Assembly (NCBI GenBank): GCA_016946835.1
Contig: JACVTC010000155.1
Coordinates: forward strand, 56,001 to 120,000
Source of the DNA: Neocallimastix lanati (nom. inval.)
Lineage: Eukaryota; Neocallimastigomycota; Neocallimastigomycetes; Neocallimastigales; Neocallimastigaceae
Length of the DNA stretch: 64,000 bases
Reading direction: 5' to 3'
The notes beneath the pieces are model-generated. The model did not search any database. It was not told where the DNA came from and saw only the letters and a program-made list of their open reading frames with translations. A program made the position numbers and the translations under genes. Below are positions 42,484 to 52,850 of this stretch, in pieces; the stretch's first letter is position 1, and each line of letters starts with the position of its first letter.

Positions 42484-45384
42484 ATGGAAGAAGATACCTT
42501 TTTAAATGCCAGTGCTACCAATAAAGATGGATTCGCTGGAGATCGTCGTTACTTTAAAGGATTTTTAGCAAAAATGAATTTAATATTCATGCTTGATCCC
42601 GAACGATTTAATAATGATCCAATAAAGGTTGCGTATATCATTTCTAGACTCTACGGCTCTGCAATGAACTGGGCTGCTACTTTAATTGAAAATAACGATC
42701 CATGTTTAAATAACTATCAACAATTCACCTCAAGATTTAAAGCTACTTTTGGGAGCTACGATTCGGCTTTCATTGCTAACCAGAAATTGAAGACAATTAA
42801 ACAAAGACGTATCGGTGAAATAACAAACTATATTCTCGAATTCAATAGATATTCTGACGAATCATCGTGGAATGAAGAAGCTAAAATGGATGCTTTCCTC
42901 AATGGACTTAATGACCAAATTGCTACCAAAATATATGAAATGTTTCCAGGACCAAGATCTCTTTTCGCATTACAAACTATTGCCTCTAGACTAGATAGTC
43001 GTATTGCTGCGCATAGACAATTTTCTAATCCACAAAACAGATCAAATAATAATAATAATAATGATAACAGAAATAATAACAGAAACAATTATAATAGAAG
43101 ACAAAATAAAGGGAAAAAGCCTTTCAAATTCAATACCCGAGGTCCTTTGTCTAATGAAGAAAAGGAAAGAAGAAGAAAAGAACATCTTTGTGCCTATTGT
43201 GGATCAGCTAACCATTCCCTTGACCATTGTCCACTAGTAAACAGAAATAAAGCCTCTTCAAGCAGTTCTCATATCACTAATCTTGAACCTAAAACCATTC
43301 CAAGAATAAGAATTTCTGATCAACCCGATGTAAAGCTACCAATTTTTGAATTCTCTCTTAATGTTTCCAATATTTCTACAAAAACTAAAATTCTTCTGGA
43401 CTGCGGCTCTCAACTTAATTTAATGGATGTATACTTCGCAAAAGAAAACAATATTCCTTACTCTAGTGAATGTAATCTCCCTAACGTATCTGGAATCGGC
43501 GGTATTCAGTCAATCATAGGTAAAACTGCATCAATATCCTTAAAATATAAAAACCACATATGTAAAACAAGTTTCTATGTTGTTGACCTTCCTTCGTATT
43601 GTGCTATTTTAGGCATTGACTGGCTAGAAACTCATAATCCCACTATAGACTTTGCCTCAAAAGAACTCTCTTTCAAATCCAACTATTGTATTTCCAATTG
43701 TCTTGTATTTCCCAGCGCCTTCACTACTTATGTTCCTTTAAATACTATTAAAAAGAATGATAAAGAAGAAGAAGATAAAGAAAGTAATAAAGTAAATAAA
43801 TCATTACCAAAGAAATTACTTCCATTTAAGGATATTTTTAGCGAAATATATGCGAATGCACTTTCTCCAAGACCTGATTATACATCAAATGAAGAAGAAC
43901 TGTCCTCTGACATTCCTTTCAACGTCTTAAAACCTGAAAATTTTTGCGCTACCACTTCCATTGCCTCTTTAAATGATCAAATACTCCATGAATATAAGAA
44001 TGATAAATATTATAATGAAATCTGCAAAAAACTCAACTCTAAACAAGACTTCCCAGAATCTAATAAATTTTCTTTAAGTAACAACTTCTTACTCTTTGAT
44101 GGAAAAATTTATGTTCCCCTTAACTGTCGTTCTTCCGTATTAAATATCTGTCATGACTCCCCATCTGCTGGTCATTTTGGTTTCAAGAAAACTTTCTCCT
44201 TAATCAATCGTGACTTTTGGTGGTCATCTATGCAAAAAGATATTAAAGACTATATTAAATCTTGTGAAATCTGTTGTCGTTCAAAGGATTCTAGACACAA
44301 ACCTTATGGATTTCTGAACCCACTAGAAATTCCTGACCGACCTTGGACTTCGCTTTCCATGGATTTCATCACTGATCTTCCTTCATCTAATGGATATACT
44401 TGTATTTTTGTTGTTCTCGATAGATTCACAAAAATGGGTCACTTCATCCCATTTCCTAACGTTCCTTCTTCTGAAGATACTGCTAAGGCATTCATGACTC
44501 ATATTTTCAGACTTCATGGATTACCAAATGAAATTCTTTCCGATAGAGGTACTCAATTCACTTCTAAATTCTGGACTTCTATTTGCAAAACTCTCAATAT
44601 CTCAATGAAACACTCTTCTCCCTTTCACCATCAAACTAACGGTTTAACGGAGAGGGTGAACTCCGTTGTAGAACAATTTCTCAGATGTTACTCTAATTTT
44701 AAAGGTTCAAATTGGCATAATTATCTATTCCTTGCTGAATTCTGCTACAACAATTCTATTCAAGAATCATTAAATAAATCACCTTTCTACGCAAATTATG
44801 GTTACAACCCTCGCTTCTCACCAGCTGTGCCAAGTTCTATTGATGTTCCGCGTGCTGAAGAATTTACAACAAACTTAGCGAAACTTTTCAAACAATTAAA
44901 AGAAAATTTAAAACAAGCAAGAAATAAACAAGAAAAATTCGCCAACCAACACAGAATTAAAGCACCTGAATTCAAAGTAAACGACAAAGTTTGGATAAAC
45001 AGTTCACTCATATTAAGAAATAAAAATAAAAAATTAAAACCAAGAAAGTTAGGACCTTATAAAATAATTAAAAAAGTCTCTCCAGTAACATATAAAATTG
45101 ATTTTCCAAAAAATATAAGAATACACCCATTTATTCATGTATCAGAACTTGAGCCATACTATAAAGACAATTTTAAAAGAAAAAAGGAACCTCCACCTCC
45201 AATTATAGTTAATGATGAAGAAGAATATGAAGTAGAAGAAATACTTGATAAAAGAAAACATTATGGAAAGATTCAATATCTTATTAAGTGGAAAGGATAT
45301 CCTTTATCTGAAGCATCTTGGGAACCGGAAGAAAACCTCAACTGTCCAGAAATACTCAAAAAATTTAATAAATCAAACAAATAA
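42484..45384 (+). CDS. Element B gag-protease-integrase-chromodomain polyprotein without RT/RNase H
   Basis: 966 codons with no internal stop. Capsid 1-185 ([20 protein letters not shown]); Asn/Arg linker; zinc knuckle C236-C239-H244-C249; protease with D306-C307-G308 and [13 protein letters not shown] (374-386); a pre-RT segment [12 protein letters not shown] (441-452). RT and RNase H, normally some 450-500 residues, are missing here. From about 490 the post-RNase H region resumes ([19 protein letters not shown]), then the integrase finger H557/H564/C594/C597, core D627, D687, E723, GPY/F region ([12 protein letters not shown]...[12 protein letters not shown]) and chromodomain 913-963 ([27 protein letters not shown]). 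Catalytic residues of protease and integrase are present. Assembly and integration functions could work, but cDNA synthesis would need RT supplied in trans. Confidence 0.92.
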   Translation: MEEDTFLNASATNKDGFAGDRRYFKGFLAKMNLIFMLDPERFNNDPIKVAYIISRLYGSAMNWAATLIENNDPCLNNYQQFTSRFKATFGSYDSAFIANQKLKTIKQRRIGEITNYILEFNRYSDESSWNEEAKMDAFLNGLNDQIATKIYEMFPGPRSLFALQTIASRLDSRIAAHRQFSNPQNRSNNNNNNDNRNNNRNNYNRRQNKGKKPFKFNTRGPLSNEEKERRRKEHLCAYCGSANHSLDHCPLVNRNKASSSSSHITNLEPKTIPRIRISDQPDVKLPIFEFSLNVSNISTKTKILLDCGSQLNLMDVYFAKENNIPYSSECNLPNVSGIGGIQSIIGKTASISLKYKNHICKTSFYVVDLPSYCAILGIDWLETHNPTIDFASKELSFKSNYCISNCLVFPSAFTTYVPLNTIKKNDKEEEDKESNKVNKSLPKKLLPFKDIFSEIYANALSPRPDYTSNEEELSSDIPFNVLKPENFCATTSIASLNDQILHEYKNDKYYNEICKKLNSKQDFPESNKFSLSNNFLLFDGKIYVPLNCRSSVLNICHDSPSAGHFGFKKTFSLINRDFWWSSMQKDIKDYIKSCEICCRSKDSRHKPYGFLNPLEIPDRPWTSLSMDFITDLPSSNGYTCIFVVLDRFTKMGHFIPFPNVPSSEDTAKAFMTHIFRLHGLPNEILSDRGTQFTSKFWTSICKTLNISMKHSSPFHHQTNGLTERVNSVVEQFLRCYSNFKGSNWHNYLFLAEFCYNNSIQESLNKSPFYANYGYNPRFSPAVPSSIDVPRAEEFTTNLAKLFKQLKENLKQARNKQEKFANQHRIKAPEFKVNDKVWINSSLILRNKNKKLKPRKLGPYKIIKKVSPVTYKIDFPKNIRIHPFIHVSELEPYYKDNFKRKKEPPPPIIVNDEEEYEVEEILDKRKHYGKIQYLIKWKGYPLSEASWEPEENLNCPEILKKFNKSNK

Positions 45385-45689
45385 ACTTATATTTAGAAAA
45401 TGAATCTATAATATTAATTATACAAAATTTATATTTATTAATATCAAATTTATTTCTATTAATATTAATATCAATAATCTTTATTATTTTTACTTATTAA
45501 TATAAATATTATTTAAATTCATGTAACCTTATTATTAATAATGTATTTTTATGTTTATCATGTATTGAAATTTTACACCAAATAACTATTAAAATAATTT
45601 ATATATTAAAATAATTAAATAAAATTTTCTTAGTATAGTTTAGCCTAGTTTTGAGATTCGTCTGGTATCCGAATCCTAGAGGAGGACCA

Positions 45690-46262
45690 TGTAACGAAAC
45701 TCATAACTAGTAAATTAGTAACTATGGTTCAATGGTAAGTTACCATAACCATCGGGCTGAACCCTTAGGGTTCGACACCCACTCTTTCCAAATTTTAATA
45801 ACTTTTTATTTATTATAACTAGAATATTAAAGAAATTACTAGTGTTTATCGGTTAAACAATTGAACCGATAAAACTAGAAAAATCTATTTTATTAATATT
45901 TTTTATCATTTTTTATCTAAGATTCATTTTCTAGAAAGAAAACTTGTTTTCTTTAATTTTCTTTAATTTTCTTTTATTTCTAATAATTACTAATAACAAC
46001 TGATAACTTAAAATAATTAATTTTCCTGAAAAACTATAAATAGGTGTAAAATTTCATAATAAAATATTTTTACTTGTGCTTTTATTAATTAATTTTAAAG
46101 TAATTTAAAATATTACAATGATTAATTAATAAAATAATAATTTATATTTTTACTAATAAAAAAACTTATTTTAATAAAACATATTTTGAATTACTTTAAT
46201 GTCGAGAACCTTTTGTGTAAAAAACCTTATAACAATCTTAAGTAACATTAAGATTTGTTACA
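45690..46262 (+). repeat. 3' LTR of element B (573 bp) with tRNA-like box
   Basis: TGTAACGAAACTC...GATTTGTTACA. A-box-like TGGTTCAATGG at 45725 and B-box-like GGTTCGACACC at 45769. It is followed by the GTTAA target duplication. Confidence 0.9.
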
Positions 46263-46267
46263 GTTAA

Positions 46268-47208
46268 TATAAAAAAAAAAAAAATTACCAACTCCCTTTT
46301 TTTTTTTTTTTTTTATATAAAAAGAATTTTTTTTTCTTTATTTCTTTATAATCCTTATTACTAATGTTCAATGTATTCTTCTAATTTATTATATTCTTCT
46401 TTTAAAGTTATTATTTCATTCAATTTTTCAATTTTACTTTCACTTTGTTTTAATGAATTCTTTAAATAAGTGATTTTAGTATCATTTTCAAACTTCAATA
46501 ATTCAATTTGTGAATTTAACATTATGTTCAAATTTAAATAATTCAATTTGTGAATTTAAATGGGATTTCCATTTGATATATCACTAATTTATATTTTATT
46601 TTTATTTTATTTTATTTTAAATTACTACTTTTACCAAGTTTCAAAGATTCAATTTCACAATTTAATTTATTAATTTTCTTGGACTGTGAAGAACTGTTCA
46701 ATTCATTTTCTTTTATAATATTTTCTTTCCAATTATTGAATTGCTCTCTTTCTAAATTAAGAATATTTATAGTATCTTCATAGAGATTTTTCATACTAAT
46801 ATATTCTTTTTTTATAATTTGAATAATAATATTATCTTCTTCAAAAAAAAATATTTTTCTTTAATCCACTTATTTTATTCTTCAATTCATTTATGCTTTG
46901 CTCTAAGGAAATTTTTATTTTTTTATTATTATTTTTTTTTTTATTTTATTAAAGTAATTTGCTGTTCCAAATTTAATTTTAATTGTATATCGACTTCACA
47001 TAAATTTTTATCATGAATTTCAAGTCTAGTTAAAGCAATTTAAAGTCCATTACATAGTAGGATCTCATATTTTTTTTTTTTTAGGATTTACTTAATAATT
47101 CTTCATTTAAAGTATTTGGTCTTCTCTTATTTTGAATTAATTCTGTGAATGATTAATGTAATTATATAATTTATTAAATTCCTCAATTGGAATTTTATTA
47201 TTGATCAT
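46268..47208 (-). pseudogene. N-terminal and central part of family C coiled-coil protein
   Basis: ATG 47208 (equivalent to C1's 3173) starts MIDNKIPIEEFNKLYNYI. After frameshifts, frames at 46612-46794 (MKNLYEDTINILNLEREQF, SKKINKLNCEIESLKLGK) and 46361-46546 (SQIELLKFENDTKITYLK, NEIITLKEEYNKLEEYIE) continue a strongly heptad-like Lys/Glu/Leu pattern. The original protein was cut by element B between this part and 26700. No known family is recognised. A captured host coiled-coil gene is one possible origin. Confidence 0.45.
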
Positions 47209-47470
47209 AAAAAAAAATTAAATTTATTATGTTCTAATAATTTTCAAATAATGTAATTATTTTAACAATAATTAATATAATAAATATTACTATTTCTTTA
47301 AAATATATAGTAAATTATTATTATTATTTTTTTTATAACTTCTTCAAAATTTGTAATATTTTAAGTATTAATTTTATATTATAAACTAAATATAAATTAT
47401 TTTAAATTAAAATTTTAAAATTATTCAATGTTTATTATATTGGAACTACCGCAGTAAACCAATATATTGT

Positions 47471-47704
47471 TAACTTTCTTCAAGTTCGAAAATCCTTTTT
47501 TGACACCCAAGAAAGTTTTTAAATAATTTTTATTTATTTATTCCTTCAAGTTCGGCACTCTCTGTCCGACACTTAAGGATTAAAAAAAAAATTATTATAC
47601 TTACCTTCAGGCTCAGCACTCTCTGGCTGACCACCTAAGGATTTTTTTTAAAATAAAAAAAAATATTATTTGTTAGGCTCGAAATTCTCTTCGACCACCT
47701 AACT
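47471..47704 (-). ncRNA. Four-stem-loop array, second copy
   Basis: Same order as 3453-3675. Arms are kept while loops differ (CTCTCTCTG versus CACTCTCTG, CTCTCCCT versus CACTCTCT), which is what selected RNA structure would give, though two copies are few. Confidence 0.55.
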
Positions 47705-47916
47705 AAAAAAAATTAATTATTATATTGAATTCATTTTAAAATAATTCAATTTTTAACAATTTAATTTTAAATTTATATATATATTATTTTTACTTAAGTT
47801 ATTACTAAAATTTTATAATTAAATTTAAAATTTCTTTGCATTACTATTATGATCATTTATTTTTATATTATATTTTATTCTATTATTTTTATTATCTATT
47901 CATCAATGTTTTCACA

Positions 47917-48466
47917 CCCCGATATCTCCACCAATTTTTATGTTGAGGTTCATATTAGAAAAGGAGTGTGAACATTAAATAAATAGATAAATTAAATAAT
48001 TACTAAATTACACTAAAAGAATTTATTATTACACATTATAAATTTTACTTAAAGAACTATTATTAAAAATATTTATTATTTATAAATTATATAATTATTT
48101 TATTGTTAAAAATACTTTATTAATATTAATATTTATTTTTATAACAATATGGGAAACCTTTCAATTATTATTCCTAATTCATTTTTTTTACTATTTCTAA
48201 TTCTTTTCTTAGAAAGGCCCCCTTCATAAAATAATTTGGATAATACATATTTTATATTATTTAATTACATTATTAAAATCCAATCATTTAATTAATAAAT
48301 TACATAAATTTAATATTTAAAATTTAAAATATAATTAATATAAAAAAAATTATTAATATAAAATATAAGAAAATTATTAATAGTAAAGAATATAATAATA
48401 TATTTTTATATAATAAATTATTAAGAATTTATATTAAAAATATCATTATTATTTCATTCTTTATCA
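47917..48466 (-). repeat. Primer-binding site and 5' LTR of second C element
   Basis: CCCCGATATCTCCACCA (47917-47933), spacer, then LTR 47941-48466 (TGTTGAGG...TTATCA). AAAA follows. Confidence 0.85.
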
Positions 48467-48470
48467 AAAA

Positions 48471-50490
48471 TGATACGATATTTTTATAATCGTATACTTT
48501 TATGGGACTTGCAATATTTTATTTGAGTAAAATTAATATATTCTAATAAAACAATTAATAATTTTAACACAATAATTATATTAAATAAAACTTAAATATT
48601 TTATTATTATATATTTAATACTTTATTTATAATTATTTAAATTTTACATTAATTACATTTTTAACATTACTTTTATTATTTTATTTTACTAATTATTACT
48701 AACTAAAAATCTCAATTAAGGACTCTCTCTAAGACCTTTTAATTATATTTATTTTCTCTATCTCTAAAATATTTTTTTTTTTTTAATAATTCTTATTTTA
48801 ATTTATTTATTTTTAATTTTTTTTTATTGTTTATTATTATTTTAAACTATATAATTTTTATTTTAACTTTAATTAAATTTGATTTTATTATTTTTCTAAA
48901 TTTATTAATTTTTATATTTATTTATTCATCCCGTATCAAGACCTCCCTGCTGAAATTAGACTTCGTCCCCTGAAGTCTCTGAAAAAAAAAACATTTTAAT
49001 TATTTATTTTTATTTAATTATTTATTTTTATTCATTTATTTATTAACATGAATTTTTGAAATTTTGAAATTTCAGAAATTTTGAAATTTTGAATTTTGAA
49101 ATGTTAAATTTTAAAATGTTAAATTTTGAAATTATAAATTTTGAATTGCAAATTTTTTTTTTTTTTTTTTTTTTTGTAATTACGTTCAACTGTTTTCGTG
49201 TCTTTCCTGTTATTACTAATTTTAATAATTAATATTTTAATAATGATATTTATGCATTTATCATTTTCCCTTTTTACTTTTCTTTTTTCTTTTCTTACTT
49301 TTTTACTAATATTTTTAATTGGTTTCTTTTCCAATTTTATTTCTCTTCAACAATTTTTAATTTCTCCCGAAGTTTAAAATTTATTTTTTTAGTTGAAATT
49401 TTATAAATATTATTATATTCCAAGAACGCGTTTTTCATTATTATTTCTCTTGAAATGTCATCAATTCCTTTTAGAATATTATTTATTATTCCGTTAATTT
49501 TTTTATATCCAATAATATCTTCTAAAATATTTGATTTATAATTCATTTTGGCTTAGTATTTACTTTCTTATTTATTTACTAAAGGAGCATTTAATTAATA
49601 AAATATAGTTAATAAATTTTTTTTTATAATAAAGATAATAGAAACTGATTAATACAATTATATAATTAATATACAATCTTATCATAATTCATCAATATTA
49701 TTATTTATCTCCCTCCTATAAACTAATAATAATTGATAATTATCTCAAAGATTTATATTCTCTTATTAATTTGTTTAATCAATTATACTATTTTTTTTTA
49801 TTATATTAAAAATACTATTAAAATATAATTTTATATCAATATGCCTTTTATAATAATATATCAAATATTATTATTTATTTTATTACACATAATAAGAATT
49901 AATTTTTTTTTTTTTTTTTTTTAATATATATATAAAATTTATTTTTAAAAATTATTAATTATTATTATTATTTTCATATTAATTTCCAATATTGCAACGC
50001 CCGGATTCTCCATCATTTTTGGTATTTGTTATTGTACCTTGGGCTTTTTTTGACACTACTCTAGTTAAGATAAATTATTCTAAATTGAATAAACACAATA
50101 ATTAATAATTTTTATTTCTTCTTATTATTAAGATATTTTATTTATTCTTTTTTTTTTTTTATTTTTATTAATATTCTTCATTTATTACATTACTATTTTA
50201 TACATTATTTTAATTACTACATTTTTATTATAATCTAACTAACTATATATTTTTTATGTCTTAGTATATCTCTATTCTACAACTACATTTTTATATCTTT
50301 TTCCTTTCATATTCTTTTCTTTCTGATCTCTCTCCCTTTATAATTATTTTCTTATTTACGTCTTTTTATATTCTTTTTTATCTAATTTAAGGTTATAATT
50401 GTTTATTTTTTAAAAATTTAAATATTTAATCTTATAACTTTATTCTCAAATTTATTGCTTATTTCATAGTTATCAGGGCGTCCCGTACCA
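48471..50490 (-). mobile_element. Element F: degenerate small gypsy-type element
   Basis: Outer ends are TGATACGAT and CCCGTACCA with AAAA on both sides. LTR-like ends at 48471-48938 (468 bp) and 50020-50490 (471 bp) are similar in length and layout but diverged. After the left LTR, 'ttcgtcccctgaagtct' matches the start of element A's internal end (29782-29800). Before the right LTR, GCCCGGATTCTCCATCA (about 49999-50013) is a one-base-decayed version of A's primer-binding site. Between them are only short Lys/Ile-rich minus frames (49119-49334, 49337-49546) with no recognisable domain. Confidence 0.55.
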
Positions 50491-50494
50491 AAAA

Positions 50495-51342
50495 TGATAC
50501 GGGCTGGGGTTGAAACACTAAGATATTCAAAACAAAAAAATAAATATTAACACATAACTATAAAAATAAATTTGGAAACAAAAAAAAAAAATTAAATTTT
50601 AAAATATTCTTTATTTAAATTTAAAATTAAAATTATTTGTTCCCAGTATTAAAAAGAAAGAAATTTATTCTTCTTTTTATACTTTTATTTTAATACATTT
50701 TATTTATTATTAATATATTCTTTATAAAAAAAACTATTATAACTATTTTATTTTAATTTTTAACTATTATTTTAAATTATTTTTTTAAAAAAAAAATAAC
50801 ATTTATTAAATTAAAATATAAAAAATTAATTTAGAGATTGTATCACGAAGGGCATTCCGGGCGGTAGCTTCTTCTTGATATTGTTTTTCAGAGAGAGAAT
50901 TATACAGAATTGATATTTTCTGTATTTTAGATCATTTTTATTATTGGAATTCTTCTGTATTTTAGTTCATTTTTATTTTAATAAAGATTTAATTTATTTT
51001 TGATTTTTGTTTTATTTTTAGTTTATTTCAAAGGTTTAGAAAATATTATACAGAAACTTATAATTCTGTATTTTATATCAAATATTTATTGAAATAGGTT
51101 TTTATTATTCTTAATATAAAAATAAGAATTAGTAATGATTTAAATATTATATAATTTTTAATAATAATATTTAGTAATAATTTTATTATATTTAATATTA
51201 ATAAAATATTTAATAATTATTTTATATTTGATATTAATAAATGATTTTAATAATAATATTTAATAATAATTTTTATTATATTTAATATTAATAAAAGATT
51301 TTTATTAGAATATTTAATAATAATTTTTATTATATTTGATAT
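50495..51342 (-). repeat. A2 3' LTR, outer part
   Basis: TGATACGGGC start as in A1 with scattered differences and few tandem units. It continues at 57766-58029 after copia-2. Confidence 0.9.
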
Positions 51343-51576
51343 TGTCAGAAGTAAGAAACTATTAAAATAGTATATTAATGGTTTATGTTATAAATTAAAT
51401 ATTTAACCAATAGTTTTATATATATAAATGTTAAAGTGTATAAATAATTGTATTATTATAATTAACAATTCACTTTTCTTGAACATTTTTCTCTTTAATA
51501 GAAAATATAATAAAACATATAATAAAACATACTAATATATCTCTTTAATATTTCGTGTGTCTTTTTGGATTTAAAA
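51343..51576 (+). repeat. 5' LTR of copia-2
   Basis: TGTCAGAAG...GGATTTAAAA. It ends in AAAA rather than CA, a boundary set by the target duplication on the 3' copy and by the primer-binding site here. Confidence 0.85.
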
Positions 51577-51590
51577 GATTAAGAGTCTCA
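51577..51590 (+). other. copia-2 primer-binding site (tRNA-Lys anticodon arm)
   Basis: GATTAAGAGTCTCA immediately follows the LTR and is complementary to TGAGACTCTTAATC of tRNA-Lys(CUU). Confidence 0.8.
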
Positions 51591-51989
51591 ACTCACCAGT
51601 TGAGTAAAATACAAAGCTAAGTATTAAAATTTAATCATTATACAAATATTAATTAAATATATAAGGAAATTAAAAAAAAAAAAAAAAAAACATTATTACT
51701 AACATAATTTTTCGATTTTCATTAACATTTATTAAATACCAAATATAAAAAAAAAAAATAACACATTATAATTACTAAAAATTAAACACACATATAAAAA
51801 ATTAAATTATAATACAAATAAAACAAAATAAAAGAAAAAGCACGTTTTAAAACATTAATAAAATATTGAGTACCAATTTAAAAAAAAAATAAATTCATAA
51901 AATTGAAACAAAATAATATAAAATAGAAATAAAAAAAAGGCACTTAAAAGATATTTTGAAAATAAAAAAATAATTAAATGTTTTTAGTA

Positions 51990-52345
51990 ATAGTCAACAT
52001 AGGTTAAGATGAAAATGATGTATAATAGTCATCTAACCAAATTATTAAAGTTGAAAATAACTGTAATAAAATTTGATAAATTAAGAGAATGAATGTTAAG
52101 TTGAAAAATCAACGCAATAGTCAACTAACATTAATTTAATAATAGTCAACTAAGAAATAAGTTGAAAATAATTGAATTAAAATTTGATAAAATTGAAAAA
52201 TGAATATTAAGTTGAAAACATAATACAAAAGTAAACTAAATTAATTTGATAATGGTCAACTGAAATAAAAAGTTGAAAATATAATATATAAATAATAATA
52301 TTCATTTTATAGTCAACTTTAATAAAATGTTGAAAATAATGATCA
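51990..52345 (+). repeat. copia-2 leader repeats (AAGTTGAAAA / TAGTCAACTA)
   Basis: Five or six degenerate units of about 60-70 bp contain AAGTTGAAAAT and, in reverse sense, ATAGTCAACT, so neighbouring units can pair TTGA with TCAA. The rest of the leader (51591-52850) is A/T with no supported gene. Confidence 0.6.
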
Positions 52346-52850
52346 AACAGGTGATAATATTTAATTTAATTTAATATATATCATTAAATCAATATAACAA
52401 TAAAACCAATCTTTTAAGTACGTAATAAATTATATTAAACTACTTCAACACTTCAATGAAATTAGATTCTACTTATAGAAACCAATCAAAAGTCAATATT
52501 AATTATCATTCAATTATACAGTAATTTAACACTAACAAATAAAATAAATTCAAGAAATTTTTTTTAAATTAAAAATATATTAACATTAATAACAAAACAT
52601 AATAACAATGTTCATCAGCTCATCAGATGACAAAACAAAAATATTTATTCGTTACAAACAAAACCAGAAATAATTATATTTAATAAATATAACAATTTAT
52701 AATATATTAAATTAAATTTATAATGTTTAAATATATAAAGAATCTTTACTTTAATCTTTTTAGAAAAATAATTAATAAAGTGAAAACAAATAAATTTAAT
52801 TAACTACTTGAAACAAAATCTCTTATTTTATTAAAATATTATTAAGCAAA

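Larger units (their letters stand above)
26701..46262 (+). mobile_element. Element B: chromodomain Ty3/gypsy lacking RT and RNase H
   Basis: LTRs of 573 bp with TGTAAC...GTTACA ends. The 5' LTR is split into 26701-26713 and 40225-40784 by A1 and sums to exactly 573; the 3' LTR is 45690-46262. A GTTAA duplication flanks B (26696-26700, 46263-46267). It contains a long leader, one 966-codon ORF (42484-45384) and a purine tract (CTAGAGGAGGACCA before 45690). The single ORF, chromodomain and self-priming-type site point to the Tf1/sushi branch of chromoviruses. Confidence 0.9.
25593..48466 (-). mobile_element. Family C element, second copy, host of the nested insertions
   Basis: LTRs lie at 25593-26120 and 47941-48466, with AAAA on both sides. 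Its own sequence is 25593-26700 plus 46268-48466. Everything between is element B and, inside B, element A1. The internal parts match C1 in order and content: purine tract with GCTATA palindrome, coiled-coil ORF, four stem-loops, primer-binding site (47917-47933). Confidence 0.85.

Noticed and set aside
49119-49546. Two Lys/Ile-rich minus frames in element F
   Set aside because: They are too short and compositionally biased to support as genes; kept only as content of F.
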